Of a stretch of 64,000 bases of DNA, positions 1-12,185 are shown in pieces. The notes under the pieces were generated by a model. It was not told where the DNA came from and ran no database searches. It saw only the letters and a program-made list of their open reading frames with translations. Origin of the DNA: Periplaneta americana (taxonomy: Eukaryota > Arthropoda > Insecta > Blattodea > Blattidae); assembly GCF_040183065.1 (NCBI RefSeq), contig NC_091132.1, positions 87,310,606-87,374,605 of the forward strand. The letters run 5' to 3'. Both the position numbers and the translations under genes were made by a program. Position 1 is the stretch's first letter. Every line of letters begins with the position of its first letter.

Positions 1-212
1 TGCAGTGTGTGGGAATAAAATGTTGCGTGTACGGTTCTTTTAAATGTATCACTCATTGTTGTACGAGTAATACTTTGGAAAATATAGGAGTTTGAAAATG
101 AAGGATTCTTTTGTAGTAGCCATGTATTTATAAATACAACATTATTGCAGATCACTAACAAATCATGGATCAAGATTTACCACAAATTAAAACAAAGAAA
201 TCCTTCAGTTAA
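1..212. other. Flank of viral relic, no gene seen
   Basis: No coding similarity is recognised. The last part, from about position 150, runs in frame into the viral relic that follows and may belong to it, but I cannot align it to any domain. Confidence 0.3.
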
Positions 213-1541
213 ATGGAAGAGTGGGAGCATCATGCTGTCTTCAAGAAAGGAAAATACGCAGAATTCAGGAACATAGAGATCTTCAGAAATGACACACAGG
301 TAATATCCATAAGTGATGGCAAGAAAAAACGACTTACTGGTGATGCTGGATTACATGGATGCACAATATTGTAACTTTTTTTTACAATAATGTGTGACTC
401 CCAGTACATGAATGATCAGACGAGATGATGGGTGAACCGTGCCAGCAAAATCCTTAGTGCTGGATACATCGAAGCAAGCCCAGGAATGCTGATGGGGATG
501 CTAAATGCAGGATCAACTACCATCGGCATCATTCCTCAGATGCACAAAATGCTCCCACACCACAAGAATGTGACTACACTCTGGTCATCTGATGACAGCA
601 TGGCTGTATACTCTGCTGACTCCACGGAAACATTAGGGTGGACCTATGAACAAAACCGAAGAAACCTCAAATTGGCTTCCATAAACCTCTCTCCTGACAA
701 AAACTTCCTATTCACTGAGGCTTTCGGAGAATATACCTCTTGGTATCAGGACGGCGACTTTGTGGCTCAGTTCGGGGTCCTCCGTCCTAGCGGCCGCACT
801 TCCGGGGATAACTTCTATGCCATAGCAAAAAGCGCCGTAATTTCCCAGCAAAAATTGGAGATGAACCCATTTGGAGCACAATTCAAGATCATAGCAGGCA
901 TCAATAACTGCAGAAGACTCTGGAAAATCCAATACTGTCCAACCAATAGGGACCCTGAAGCTGTATAAACACACTCTTTTCAATCTAACCTCTACAGAGT
1001 AAGAAATGGATTTTAAAAGGAGCAGTTTCTACACCGCTTCAGTTCTCCCTACAATGGGAAAGGACGCAAGAAAAGACCACGGATATCTGGTAACCCAAAG
1101 ACCAGCACATAATAGCCTATCTATCATCAGCTGCTTGTACATGTACATTAATCCGCCACCTTATGGGTACGGGAGTCCAGGCCCGAAAGCAGCAGAAAGT
1201 GTAATGAGGGCATACACCTTCAACCACAAGAGCCCAGAAAGAAGGAAACTGAAAATAAACGGGTTCATTGGGAAAAAGAAGACAGCCCTAAATACCCTTT
1301 TAACCTGGATGTTGGGAATTTCCATCCAGGAGAGGTGTACTTAATGCTGCAACGATTCACACTCGAGAACCACCAGCTAACAGACGACTCCGTGAATCAC
1401 GTGATGGAGATTCTCCTCAATACTAACTCGGACATCCTAACCCGAGGAAGACAGACATTTGACTCAGTCAACGAAAAGAGCACCACCGCCTCCAGAGCTT
1501 ACAAGCACATGTATGACATCTTCCGACAAAACCTATCTTAG
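213..1541 (+). pseudogene. Endogenous orthomyxovirus-like PB1 polymerase fragment (palm to C-terminus)
   Basis: This is a relic of the catalytic RNA-dependent RNA polymerase subunit PB1 of a segmented negative-strand virus. In the main frame, codons at 477-506 read SPGMLMGML, the PB1-type motif B, and codons at 585-596 read SSDD, the catalytic motif C of orthomyxoviruses. A downstream block with SPDKNFLF and EYTSWYQDGDFVAQFG fits the motif D/E and thumb region. Upstream, TGDA at about 337 may be the start of motif A, although the spacing to motif B looks short, which suggests an internal deletion. The copy is dead: it has stops at 372 and 426, a frameshift near 950, a stop at 1000 and another frameshift near 1300. 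The last frame ends at 1541 about where a PB1 C-terminus is expected. Insect genomes commonly carry quaranjavirus-like PB1 relics, and that subgroup is my inference. Confidence 0.85.
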
Positions 1542-1560
1542 CCTTCATCCAGCTGCATTT

Positions 1561-1960
1561 ATTTCATTCGGCAATTTTGCACTCATCTGGAGAAACAGGA
1601 AATAGCCTGGTCTGAAAGGTGGAGCCTCTACCAAGTTCAAGTATGACTCTAGAACACACCAACGAGTGAGAAACACTCAAATGAGGTCCGTGAGAAGCAA
1701 TAAATCAACCTCGTCGGTGGAAGAAACCACAGAAACAGCAATGGACTGGGCAAGATCTTTTTGCTCATACATCAAACATGGAGAAAGGGAGAAGATATCC
1801 AGAAGAGCAATAGCATCGGCCAACCCCATAATGAGAATGTTCCTATACATTATGGAGTAATTCCACTTGGATCTACCTAAGAAACTTCAAGGCACCACCA
1901 TAGGGATTGGAGGTGAAGAGAAAAAGGCGATGCACAGTAGTCCGAATCACTTAAAAGCTG
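1561..1960 (+). pseudogene. Endogenous orthomyxovirus-like PB1 fragment (fingers, pre-motif A)
   Basis: This is a second piece of a PB1-like polymerase gene on the same strand, but it corresponds to sequence that lies upstream of motif A in the viral gene. The basic stretch at 1642-1700 is followed by RRAIA (1801-1815) and GGEEKKA (1909-1929), with the expected spacing. These are hallmark residues of the PB1 fingers (motif F and nucleotide-entry region). In-frame stops lie at 1603 and 1858, so it is not functional. It sits directly after the C-terminal fragment, so the viral order is permuted. Either two integrated fragments were joined or a rearrangement followed insertion. No poly-A tract or TSD was recognised around it. 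Confidence 0.8.
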
Positions 1961-2625
1961 GTCAAAAATCATTTTTTCAACTTAGATACAGAATCTTTAA
2001 ATCACATTCCAATAATTCTATAATACTTGACCTTCAGAAATTACAGGTCATTTATTAATAATAACATACAGGTTCCACGATATATTTGTTCAAAAGTGAC
2101 ATAAATCTAACTTGTGTAATTTTACCTTAGTGATGTGATTTTAAAAGAGCCCTGATCAAGTTTTAAAATGCATAAAAATGATAGTAAATATTTTTATTAT
2201 ATAATGTTATATGTCGTTTACATTATACACACTAACACCTAAGTTAATATTATGTTTTAGTATTAATTAGAATTTTTTTAAAGTCAAGTATTATTTTTAA
2301 AAGGGTACTTAAATATATAGAGTTTAAAAAAAAGTATAAATATGTATACTGTGAAACTTACACAGTTATTAAGGGAAGCCTTCTTTTAGGGAATGTTGAA
2401 GATTTCATCTCCAAGGTTATCCTAGGGTAACCTCTACGAGCCCAAGACTACCCCTGCGCGCTGTTTCTTCAATTCTCATATGCCATAACTGTGACAACTC
2501 ATAGTCATAACTCGCGTTCTGTTTACAGTAGAAGAGGTTCCTTCCAAGCTGACTGAAACACTAACTGTATTCAGTCATCTTGATACATTCAGTGGTTCAG
2601 GCTGAGTTTATTGTGCAAGTGCAAA
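1961..2625. other. AT-rich spacer, no gene seen
   Basis: This stretch is AT-rich with A and T runs, followed by a mixed-composition segment from about 2390. No domain, RNA gene or terminal repeat was recognised. The part after 2390 may be the 5' end of the Transib element that follows. Confidence 0.35.
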
Positions 2626-4640
2626 ATGAGTTTTTCTGTGAGTCACCGTGAACTTCAACATAAATTAGACAATGGAGAAATGAATCTCGTAAGCAACAAG
2701 AAAATTATGTCACGTCATTTTTGACTAACAAATTTTAAATGAATACTGATTCTAGTGCTACAAAAAAGTTATACAATGTCATTTAGAATACATTTTTTTT
2801 TCTTCCGTATTATCAGCAATGGGTGAAGTGTGGTTATTGTGAAACATATTTTTCAAACAGATATTCTCGTTGGTTAGATCATGACATAACATTGCCTATT
2901 GAAAATATTTCATGTGTATCAATGCCGAAAAAACATACCGATATTCCAAGCACATCGGGAAAGCTGAGTCACGGTCGTCCTACATAAGTATTTGGGAAAT
3001 TAAGTGAAAGAAGTAAACGAAGAAAAGCAAAAGAAACGAGAGAAAATGTCTTCTGAAGAGCTCTCTTATGTTACAGCAATGAGTTTAAGGTGAGAAGGTG
3101 ATGAAGCAGCAGCCAAATTGTTGAAAGAAGTAACAACCACAACACCAAGCAGAGGCAAAAGAATTCGTGATTCTTGGAGGGGGGGAAAAAAAAAAGGAAA
3201 GTACTGGACTCACAAATGAAGATGCTTTTTCATTAATAATAGATTCAAATCTGTCCAGATATCAATATAAAACAATCAGAAAAATGGCACACATAACAAT
3301 GATCTCTACTCCAGTTATCAATCCGTTTTAGAAGCTAAAAAAGAAACTTACCCAAAGGCATACAAGTGATCGAAAATGAATGTGAGGTCAAATTACAGTC
3401 TCTGTTACATCATACAGCCTACAGAATCTTGAATATTTCACCTCTAAGTAACACGGATAAAAACTACATGTGGCATTGTAAATGGGGTTTTGACGGCAGC
3501 TCTGGTCCTTCGCAATATAAACAGATATGGAATCAAGAAGAGAAAAGTGACGAAAGTTTATTTCTTACGTCATTGGTTCCCCTGTGCTTGGTTGATACCG
3601 AAGGTGGAGATGTTGCATGGAAGAATCCCCGTCCTTCATGAACTTGATTCTGCAGACCTATTCGCCTTCAGTGGGTACACGAGACAACGGAAATAGTCCA
3701 AGCAGAGAGAGAATATGTAGAAAATCAGATACAGGACTTGCAACCATTTACATTAGGTAACATCACAGTTCCGTTTTCACTACTTTTAACTATGATAGAC
3801 GGGAAAATATACAATGCATTAGCCAAGTCATCCAATATGAAGCGCTACATCTGTGGTGCAAAAATTTCACAAATGAATAATCTTGAATTTTTACAACAGT
3901 CAGAAGATGCCTCCAATTTTATCTTTGGATTATCAATTTCACATGCATATATAAGGTTTTTTGAATGCATACTACATATATCTTACCAGCTTGAATTTAA
4001 AAAAATGGAAGGCAAATGTACGAGTTGGAAGTCGAGAAATTATGAAGAAAAGAAAGAAAACTATTGAAGATGCATTTCGAAATAGATTAGGGCTTATTAT
4101 AGATACACCAAAGCAGGGTATGGGACTACAAATGATGGGAACACGGCAAGAAGATTTTTCGAAAATACTAAAGAAGCATCTAAAATAACTGGAGTTTATT
4201 ATTATTTAAATTTTGCGATTCAGTGTGATTCTTACTACAATTTCATGTTTTCAAAATATAAGTGAATCGCGATTCAATATATTATACTGCAGAAAGACCG
4301 CAGAGCTGTTCGTCAAATTATACCCATGGTATTATATGCCACCAACATGCACAAAATTCTTATTCACGGAGCATCTATTGTAAAATCAGCTTTATTATCA
4401 GTAGCAGAACTATCCGAGGAAGCAATGGAATCATTAAACAAAACTGTTCGAAGATTTCGACAAGATCACAACAGAAACTTTCGGTGACCGACGTTTTCTA
4501 TAGTAGGCAGATGTGGCTTATAATCTTTTTATTATGGTTCATGAGGAAAAACAGAACAAAGAAGATATTTATAGTTACATCTGGCTCGAAACTGAATCAG
4601 AGAGGGGAGCTAATGAAGAAACCTCCACGTTGGTGCATTT
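2626..4640 (+). pseudogene. Decayed Transib (RAG1-like) transposase
   Basis: Transib transposases are the DDE enzymes related to the RAG1 recombinase core. A Cys-rich N-terminal segment at 2818-2850 (KCGYCETYFSNRYSRW) precedes a basic block typical of Transib proteins. At 3366-3640 the frame reads WGFDGSSGPSQYKQ followed by SLFLTSLVPL and NPRPS, the first catalytic Asp region shared with RAG1. From 3738 it reads TMIDGKIYNAL and RYICGA, covering the second Asp and zinc-binding region. It continues with SISHAYIRFFE, which holds the catalytic Glu, and then RNRLGLIIDTPKQG. A last block near 4300-4480 (HGASIVKSALL, then RRFRQDHNR) matches the C-terminal part. Frame changes and stops are numerous (for example 3364, 3639 and 4065), so it is inactive. 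TIRs were not found. Confidence 0.75.
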
Positions 4641-4989
4641 CCTTCATGACATTGAACATAGGGTTGCCATACGTCCTCATTTTTGCGGAAATGTTCTCAT
4701 TTTGAGCAGAAAAATACTGTCTGCAAACAATTTTGAAAATCCATTGGTTTGTCCGCAAATTGTTCATTGAAAGCAAAATTATCACTTTCGAGAGTGAAGT
4801 CGTGCACTTTATCTTCTTTCATGTTGAATGCAGATGTCCGGTAGTATTTATAATCTTTGCTCATACAAATACTGTTTATGGATTTTTTTCTATGTTAAAT
4901 TAATGGTACAACCTACAAGGCAGTGACTTTACAGTTTACATTTAATCTTTTTCTGGCCAGCAGGTCAGTTAGGACTTTTTTTATTGGAC
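4641..4989. other. Spacer, no gene seen
   Basis: Nothing recognisable is seen. It separates the Transib relic from the GC-rich 5' part of the next retrotransposon, and either boundary could lie inside it. Confidence 0.3.
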
Positions 4990-5523
4990 ATGAAGGAAGC
5001 AACACGTGTCTGGAGCCCTCTCGTGATTGGATCTTTGGGGAAAGCAGCGACCTATAGGAGATCTCCATAGCGGACGAAGCGAACCCGTAACTACCAGCAA
5101 GAGTCTTCAGAGCTACACCAGCGAGCACAGCAGGCAAGCAGCTCTCGGCCAGGGAGGATCGAGTTGGCGAGTATCGTATTTCTGTCGGCCAGGCGGTGAC
5201 ATCTATGTGATCGGCACTTTTTAAAGAGCAGCCTATTGGTTCCCGTGCCGCATCGGTGAGCAGCGCGAATCTTCCCTAGGCCAGGAGGATCCCAGTCGGG
5301 GATTGGGTCCTCTCTTGAGGAGACCCCTAGCCGAACTCAGTCCTTGGGCAGGCTTCCTGCTAGGGAGAGACTCTGTGCCTTCGTGCCGGAGTGACGCCCT
5401 AAAGGCAGTGCCTTCGGGCTAAGTTGCTTTCTCTCCTCCACTCTTCAACTATTGTCCGGCCCTTCTGAGGGCTACGCAGATTTTCGTCCGATCCTTCTGA
5501 GGGCCTACAAAATAAGCCAAACA

Positions 5524-5537
5524 AACCGACGGTCCCC
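5524..5537. repeat. Left target-site duplication of element L
   Basis: The 14-mer AACCGACGGTCCCC occurs here and again at 11847-11860, exactly bracketing element L. One more flanking A also matches. Confidence 0.9.
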
Positions 5538-5892
5538 CACACACAGAAGAAGATGGCGACGATTACAGTTGTGCTGTAGTTTGTGCTTGTGCAAAACAGT
5601 GAAATTGTGTGAAGTGGGTGGATAGTGCGTTGCGTGTAATATATTGTTGGTAGTATTAGACATCCAAGTATAATAAGAAAAATAAGTGTGAAATTAGTTC
5701 GATGGATCGTCGAGGGACCTAGGCGACGTTGATCGCGGACTGACCAGAGGCTGTTCACCAGAATCTCAGATCTACGATCTCCCACTGCACGAAGGGAATC
5801 TAGGTGGCATTGGCGGAGGGAGAAGCTGCACACCTGCAACAGCGCACGGGCTGGACAGAAGATGTACGTGTGCGGGCGAAGGACCACTTAAG

Positions 5893-5917
5893 TGCGCGCG
5901 CACGCACACGCACACGC

Positions 5918-5953
<36 letters not shown>

Positions 5954-5968
5954 CGCGCGCGCGCGCGC
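5893..5968. repeat. (CA)n/(CG)n microsatellite in the 5' UTR of L
   Basis: Alternating CA dinucleotides run directly into a CGCGCG block within the untranslated leader of element L. Confidence 0.9.
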
Positions 5969-6823
5969 GGATGAGGGAGTTCGTTACCCTGTTGTTCCAA
6001 TTTAACAGTGATCTCGTGTGGAAGTTTATTACTAGTGTGTATAAAAGGAGTGTAGATTTCGAAAATAGTATATGCACAAGACGTAAATATGTTAGCACAT
6101 TGAAGAAACAGCAGTAGCCATATAAATCGCGTTTATATTTAGGAAGTAAACTGTGAACTCTGTGCTAGTAGAATTCTATCGCTATCCATCTTATGGGAAT
6201 CTCGTATTCAGTGGACCCATAGAAAACTGTATATATGAATTGTGCGGAGGTGTGAGTGAGTGAAACCGTATTAGTGTTAGTGGCTGGTGAGAAACTGTGT
6301 ACGTATTGGTGACGAACTATATACCTGTCGAAGAAAAAAAGATACCTCATGAGTGTGTAACAAAGTGTCTTGTCGAGATGCTAGTGTGCTCCTGCTTGTT
6401 AACAAACCAATGCCCGCTCTCTGCATCGAGATAAGATGGCGGGGGAAGCAAGTGAAATTATTGAAAGCGCTCTTGAAGAATTGATAGGTGTCACGAAAAA
6501 AAAGTGAAACTTGAGAAGCGACCTCAGGGAAGTCATACTGAAATCGTGTTTTGACTTTGCCTGAGCGCCGGAAGTGCGCACAAGTGTTGCTCTCGGTGCT
6601 ACCAACTGTCGGCTGGACGTTCGTCAAGGTAGCCGTAAAGAAGAGCGCCTGTAACTGTTATCAGGAATATGTTATACTGTATATAATAAAATATAATTAT
6701 TGTTGGTGTTGTGTACAGAAAGTATCATCCAAACCGTGCAAGAAACTGTAACTGAGGATAAACGGTTTTATGAAATGACGCTTGTGCTTGGTTATCATGG
6801 ATACTGATTGAAGAACAGACGTC

Positions 6824-7952
6824 GTGATGCACACGCACACAATGGCGGAGGGTAAGAATGACGTTGTGGAGAACGCCCTGAACATGCTGGTAAATGTGAC
6901 GGACAAAAGTGGGAACTTAAGAGATGACTTAAAAAAAGATATCCTAACGGCTGTAAGTACGCTGAGAAAGGAAATTACGAATATCAAAATTGAGGTGCAA
7001 GAGAGGGATCTGGCTATTTCCCAGTTGGAAAGTAAAGTTGTTGAAGCTAACTCCATAATAGCAGCCCTGCAAAATGACGAGAGTCGGAGGGTACATCGAG
7101 AGCCATCTGTGGCTGCTATAAGCCAGCACTCGTGCAGCAGCGCTAGCAACGTGCTCCCTGCTATGAGTGCGCCTAAGTCATATTCCGAAGTAGCTCGCCA
7201 GTTTGGCCAACGTATGAAAAGGTACAAAGTGTTCGTTAAGTCCAAAGAATATGAAACTTCAGAATGGATGAAGAAAATAAAAGAAAATATCAACCCAATT
7301 GATATGAAAATAGGAATTAGCTCAATTAAAACTTTAAGAGATGGGAGAATAATTGAAAGCGAGAGCAAAGAGGAAATTGAGAAAATAACAAACAGTATTA
7401 ATGAAAAATGTGGCGAAAAATTAGAAGCAAAGGTGCCAAAACTTAGATATCCAAATGTAATAATCTACAATTTTTCCAGAGGATATTTCACTTGAAGACC
7501 CTGAGAGAGTTATTCGATTGCAGAACACAAATCTCGACGTAAATGAAGGAGATATCAAGCCAAAGTTTATTGTCAGAAGAAGGAAAGTAATAAACCTCGT
7601 TGTGGAGGTCAGTTCAGAGACACGGAAACGTTTGCTGGAAACTAAATTGAGAATTGGGTGGCATATGTGCAAGGTAGGCGATTATCTCGAACCCAGGAGG
7701 TGCTTCAAGTGTAGTAAATTTCGACATAAAACTAATGACTGCAGAGGAATCGAAACATGCCCATTGTGCACAGGTAATCACAAGATGAAAGAATGTCAAG
7801 CTGCTGCAAGAGAATTCAAATGTACCAACTACGAAACATGTAATCACTACAACCCTAAATCAAAGGTAAATTCAAGTCACACATCCCTTAACAAGAACTG
7901 TCCCAGCTTACAGGAAGTGCTGAAGAGGTCCGTTCAAAACATTGATTATTAA
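6824..7952 (+). pseudogene. ORF1 of element L: nucleic-acid-binding protein, one frameshift
   Basis: ORF1 products coat retrotransposon RNA and act as chaperones. The N-terminal half (6824-7495) has a predicted coiled coil rich in K/E/L (around SQLESKVVEANSIIAAL). The C-terminal half (7518-7952) has CCHC zinc knuckles, with CFKCSKFRHKTNDC and CPLCTGNHKMKEC clearly visible. The two halves are in different frames. The shift lies in the T run near 7470, where one extra T would explain it. An internal Met at 6842 (MAEGKND) is an alternative start. The stop at 7950 is followed within a few bases by ORF2. Confidence 0.8.
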
Positions 7953-7954
7953 TA

Positions 7955-10900
7955 ATGTTCACACCTTCAGCCTTACGTAATAATACCACACGAATTTCTT
8001 CTTCTGGGAACAGACCTATAAAATATTTCCAAATCAACATGCAACATTCACGAGCTGCAACTTCTAACCTTGTGCACTTAATAGAACAATACGACACCGA
8101 CATTGTGTTCATGCAAGAACCATATTGCAACGAGAATAAAGTAGCAGGACTGTCACGTAACTTCAAAATCTTCACTGCTGGAAATGGTAAGAAGCGCACC
8201 GCCATAACAATAAGAAATAATACAATTGATGCGGTACTAATACATCAACTATCAAATGAGGACACTGTCGTCTTGGAACTAGTCCATGGTAACTCTGCGA
8301 TTTTAGTCATAACTATGTACCTCGACATAAAAGAAGATATAGGCAGTGACATGAAGAAAATCGAGAATATTTTAAATTTCGCATCAACAAAGGGAAGAAA
8401 CATACTGATTACAATGGACAGTAACTGCAGATCAAAGACTTGGCATGACGTTCTAACTAATAAAAGAGGCGAAATATTAGAGGAATTTATGAGCAAGCAA
8501 CTGTACATAATAAATGAGGAAAGTTGGACTACAACGTTTGAAAGTACAAGAGGAGCTAGCAACATAGATTTGACTGTAACTAACGGCCAACTCATAACTT
8601 CTATAAATGAGTGGAGAATCCTTGTAGAAGAAACCTATTCAGATCATAATTTAATAATGTTTAACATAGGACATCGTGGCTGCAACAGTAATCACTATAA
8701 CTTTCATGGTGTAAGATACATTACCTGCGAAGAAAACTATAAAGTTTTTGATTACCTAGTCAAGAGTACTATCTTGTATTTCTGTCTAAACAGCTATGCT
8801 ACAAATGTAAAAGAAATAGACCGCGAGTTATGTTTTATAGCTACGGAAGGAAGAGATATAGAAATTGTCGTGGAGAAATTTCAGAAGACATTAACTATAG
8901 CATGCACACAGTCATTCAAAACCTGCAAAATGACTGGAAAGAAACTGAGATACAAATTCGTACCTTGGTGGACCCAAGAGCTTACTATATTGAGGAAGAG
9001 GGTTAATGCTATGAGGAGAAGATATCAAGAAGCAAAAGAAAATATATTACGAGAAACCCGCAAAGAACAATACTTGGAAGCAAAAAGAATATACCAAGCT
9101 ACTATTCGGAGGGAAAAAATGAAATCATGGAAAGAATACTGTAACGTGACACCGTCGAGCAATCCATGGAATGCTGTGTATAAAATAGCTTCTGTAAAGT
9201 TAAAAGACACCACAACACTTTCAACTCTGAAGAAAATTGATGGGTCCTTTACAACGGATATAGAAGATACATTGAATTTGATGTTGGATCACTTCACACC
9301 GGCAGATGATGAGAGATATGACTCTGATTACCATCAATCTATAAGAAAACGCTCCAAAGAACCCATCTACACACACGAAGATAAGGACTTTACGCAAGAT
9401 GAAATTAAAGAAGTCCTGGAAAGCACATACCACATAAAGGCTGCCGGCGAAGATGGGATAACCAGCCACATATTGTTACGAGTTTTTTAAATGTTTCCAT
9501 CATTCATAACAGCAATGTATAATTGTTGTCTAAAGAGAGGTTGCTTTCCAAAGCAGTGGAAAAAGTCAAGAATAATTCCCATTATGAAACCAGGAAAGGA
9601 GAACTGTATGGAGGCTACTAAATTTCGACCAATAAGTCTGCTGAATGTAGGTGGAAAAGTTTTGGAGAAACTACTTATAAACCGAATAATGCACCATGTA
9701 TATTCGAAAGCTCTATTTAAAAAAAAAACCAATGTGGATTTACGCCTCAGAGGAGCACAATAGATGCTGCAATGGCAGTGAAAGAATTTGTGAAGAGGAA
9801 CATGGACCAAGGAAAGTGCGTCGCTCTCGTTAGTCTCGATGTAAAAGGGGCTTTCGATGCAGCATGGTGGCCGAACATTCTTTATGCATTACAACAATTC
9901 CAGTGCCCCAAAAACTTACACAAAATTAACTAATAACTATTTTAACCACAGGACAGCTGTCTTGTCAGCCAACAATTTTCTGGTAGAAAGAGAAGTGAGC
10001 AAAGGATGCCCACAAGGGTCCTGCTGTGGTCCTGGTTATTGGAATTTGCAATATAATTCACTGCTGAATTTAAACTTTACAGAACACACAAAAATTCTGG
10101 CATTTGCAGATGATGTAATTCTATTAACTGAAGGGAGAAACGTCTTAGAAGTAGAGAACTACACTAATATCGAACTAAATAAAATTGAGACATGGGCGAC
10201 GAACAACAAAATACAATTTAATGAAGAAAAATGAAAAGCCATGCTGATATCAAAGAAAAGGAAAGAAAATAAAGGAATAAGCATATTTCTAAATAATAAA
10301 CAATTAGAACAAATTCACAAGATTAAATATTTAGGCATAATCTTAGACGAAAAGTTCAGGTTTGATGAACACATTAATTATGTAGCAGAGAGGTGCACAA
10401 AATTAATTCATTCACTATCCAAGTCTGCAGGAATCAGTTGGGGATTGAAAGATGAAGCCATACAAACAATATACAAAGGAGCGATACTGCCCCTGGTATC
10501 TTATGGAGCCCCTGTGTGGATAGAGGCACTGTAAAGACAAAAAAATTAAAGAATATATCAAAGACTACAAAGATTAATCAATATTAGAATGGCAAATGCA
10601 TTTCGTACCACATCCTCCGAAGCACTGTGCATTTTAAAAGGATTAACTCCAATTATACTGAAATTACAAGAGCTCGCAAAGATATACAATACAACAAGAG
10701 AAGAAAAAAATTGACCATGATGGTCAATGTGACAAATGGCCACACCCTGCAGACATTGTCAGAATAAAAGTGAATAAAATTAAGGCTCACAAGTTTGAAG
10801 TATTTACTGACGGAAGTAAAAGTGAGAGAGGAGTAGGTTCGGGAATCGTAATATTTACAGATGGAACACTTACACATAAACTGAAATTCAGACTGGATGC

Positions 10901-11552
10901 AAGGTGTTCTAATAACCAAGCTGAACAGATGGCAATTGTGAAGGCTTTAGATAAGATAATAGAACTTGGTGGAAAAGATAATAGAGAAAAGACAGTTGCA
11001 ATATATACTGATAGTCAAATAACACTGGACTCTCTTAAAAATAGCAACAACCATAAGGCATTAATAGAAGAATGTAGGACGAAACTCAGAAAACTGGAAG
11101 CAGACAACTGGACCATAGAATTCAGCTGGATTAAAGCACACGTAGGAGAATACGGTAATGAACTTGCTGACCAACTAGCGAAGCAAGCATCTCAAGACAG
11201 TGAACTGGAAATCTGTTACAAGAAGATTCCAAAAACCGAAATACTACGTGACATGAAACAACATAGTTTATCGAAATCGGAAAGCTTGTGGCAAACTACG
11301 TCGAAAAGGCAAATTAAAAAATCGTTCTTTCCAACAGTAAAATCGAGACTGCAAATGAACCTACATGTAACACACAATTTCACCACATTTGCAACAGGCC
11401 ATGGTAAACTAAGATCCTATTTTCACCGCTTCAAAATTATGGAATCACCAATGTGTCCCTGCAACCTAAATGAACAGACAATAGAACATCTAATATATGA
11501 TTACCTTAAACTGAGCTTGCAACGAGCAATATTCAGGAACAAAATTTCATGA
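7955..11552 (+). pseudogene. ORF2 of element L: endonuclease, reverse transcriptase, RNase H
   Basis: The polyprotein nicks target DNA and copies the element RNA. An APE-type endonuclease spans about 8015-8680 (INMQHSRAA at the N-terminus, VFMQEPYC, a Ser/Asp-rich end with SDHNLIMF). Reverse transcriptase follows: the finger motif KFRPISLL at about 9622, SLDVKGAFDAAWW at about 9835, GCPQGSCCGPG at about 10005 and the catalytic FADDVILL at about 10100. RNase H is at 10770-11200 (EVFTDGSKSERGVGSG, IYTDSQI, WIKAHVGEYGNELAD). A terminal Cys-rich motif (MCPCNLNEQTIEHLI) ends it. Breaks include a shift near 9485, one near 9715, one near 9890, a stop at 10234 and several between 10530 and 10770. Confidence 0.85.
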
Positions 11553-11846
11553 AAGAAAGGGAAATGGCCAGTTAATAAAATAGACAGAATAAAATTGTAC
11601 TGTAAAGAATTCATGCAATTTGTAAATTCAGTGGATTTTGAATCACTGTAAAAAATTTTAACAAATATGTATGCAGTAATTAGGAGGTACACTATGTAAG
11701 TAATAAAACTATAACTACAACTAGAACAATATTAAGAATTTGAACTGGTATAAATAATTGTACGCATAAATTTTTGTATTAATCAACCAGTCATGTAGTA
11801 TTACATTAATTGTAATGGAACATGATGTAAATAAATGCTTAAAAAA

Positions 11847-11860
11847 AACCGACGGTCCCC
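11847..11860. repeat. Right target-site duplication of element L
   Basis: This is an exact copy of the 14-mer at 5524-5537. The sequence after it continues the interrupted leader of element J. Confidence 0.9.
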
Positions 11861-12185
11861 AGCAGGCTCCGCAACACTTGTTAGGGTAGCTAACCGGCCT
11901 AGGCTTCGGCGACCAGTTGGGCGTAACTGCAGGGCTTCCACCCCTAGCGGGAAAGAGGCCTAGCAGGTTCTTGCACTGCGGACAGCATGCCGCTTAGGAC
12001 ACCCTTCCCTGATAGGATCGATCTTCAAAGTCGAATGGCTCCAGTTAAGAGCAGCAAGGTCATGAGCCAACCTAAAGCAGGTGGCGTAAAGCGGTAGCTA
12101 GTTTGCACTAGCCAGACAGGGCCTACCACCTCGTACTTTCGCGTGCGCGAGTCCCGCGCAGATTACCCCTCCCAGGCGTCGGAAC

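Larger units (their letters stand above)
5538..11846 (+). mobile_element. Full-length non-LTR retrotransposon L (R1/LOA/I-like, with RNase H)
   Basis: About 6.3 kb lies between 14-15 bp TSDs. It has a 1.3 kb 5' untranslated region, ORF1 with CCHC knuckles, ORF2 with endonuclease, reverse transcriptase and RNase H, a short 3' untranslated region and a terminal A run (about 11841-11846). The TSDs and poly-A indicate insertion by target-primed reverse transcription into the 5' part of element J. The RT motif GCPQGSCCGPG and a C-terminal RNase H suggest the R1/LOA/I assemblage, but the clade is not certain. Both ORFs carry frameshifts or stops, so this copy looks inactive. Confidence 0.85.

Noticed and set aside
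5399..6627. Open frames of 100-160 codons on the minus strand across the leader of element L
   Set aside because: They run through a CA/CG microsatellite and untranslated retrotransposon sequence and contain no domain.
6697..7368. 223-codon minus-strand frame opposite ORF1 of element L
   Set aside because: It is an antisense shadow of the coiled-coil coding region, with hydrophobic composition and no domain.
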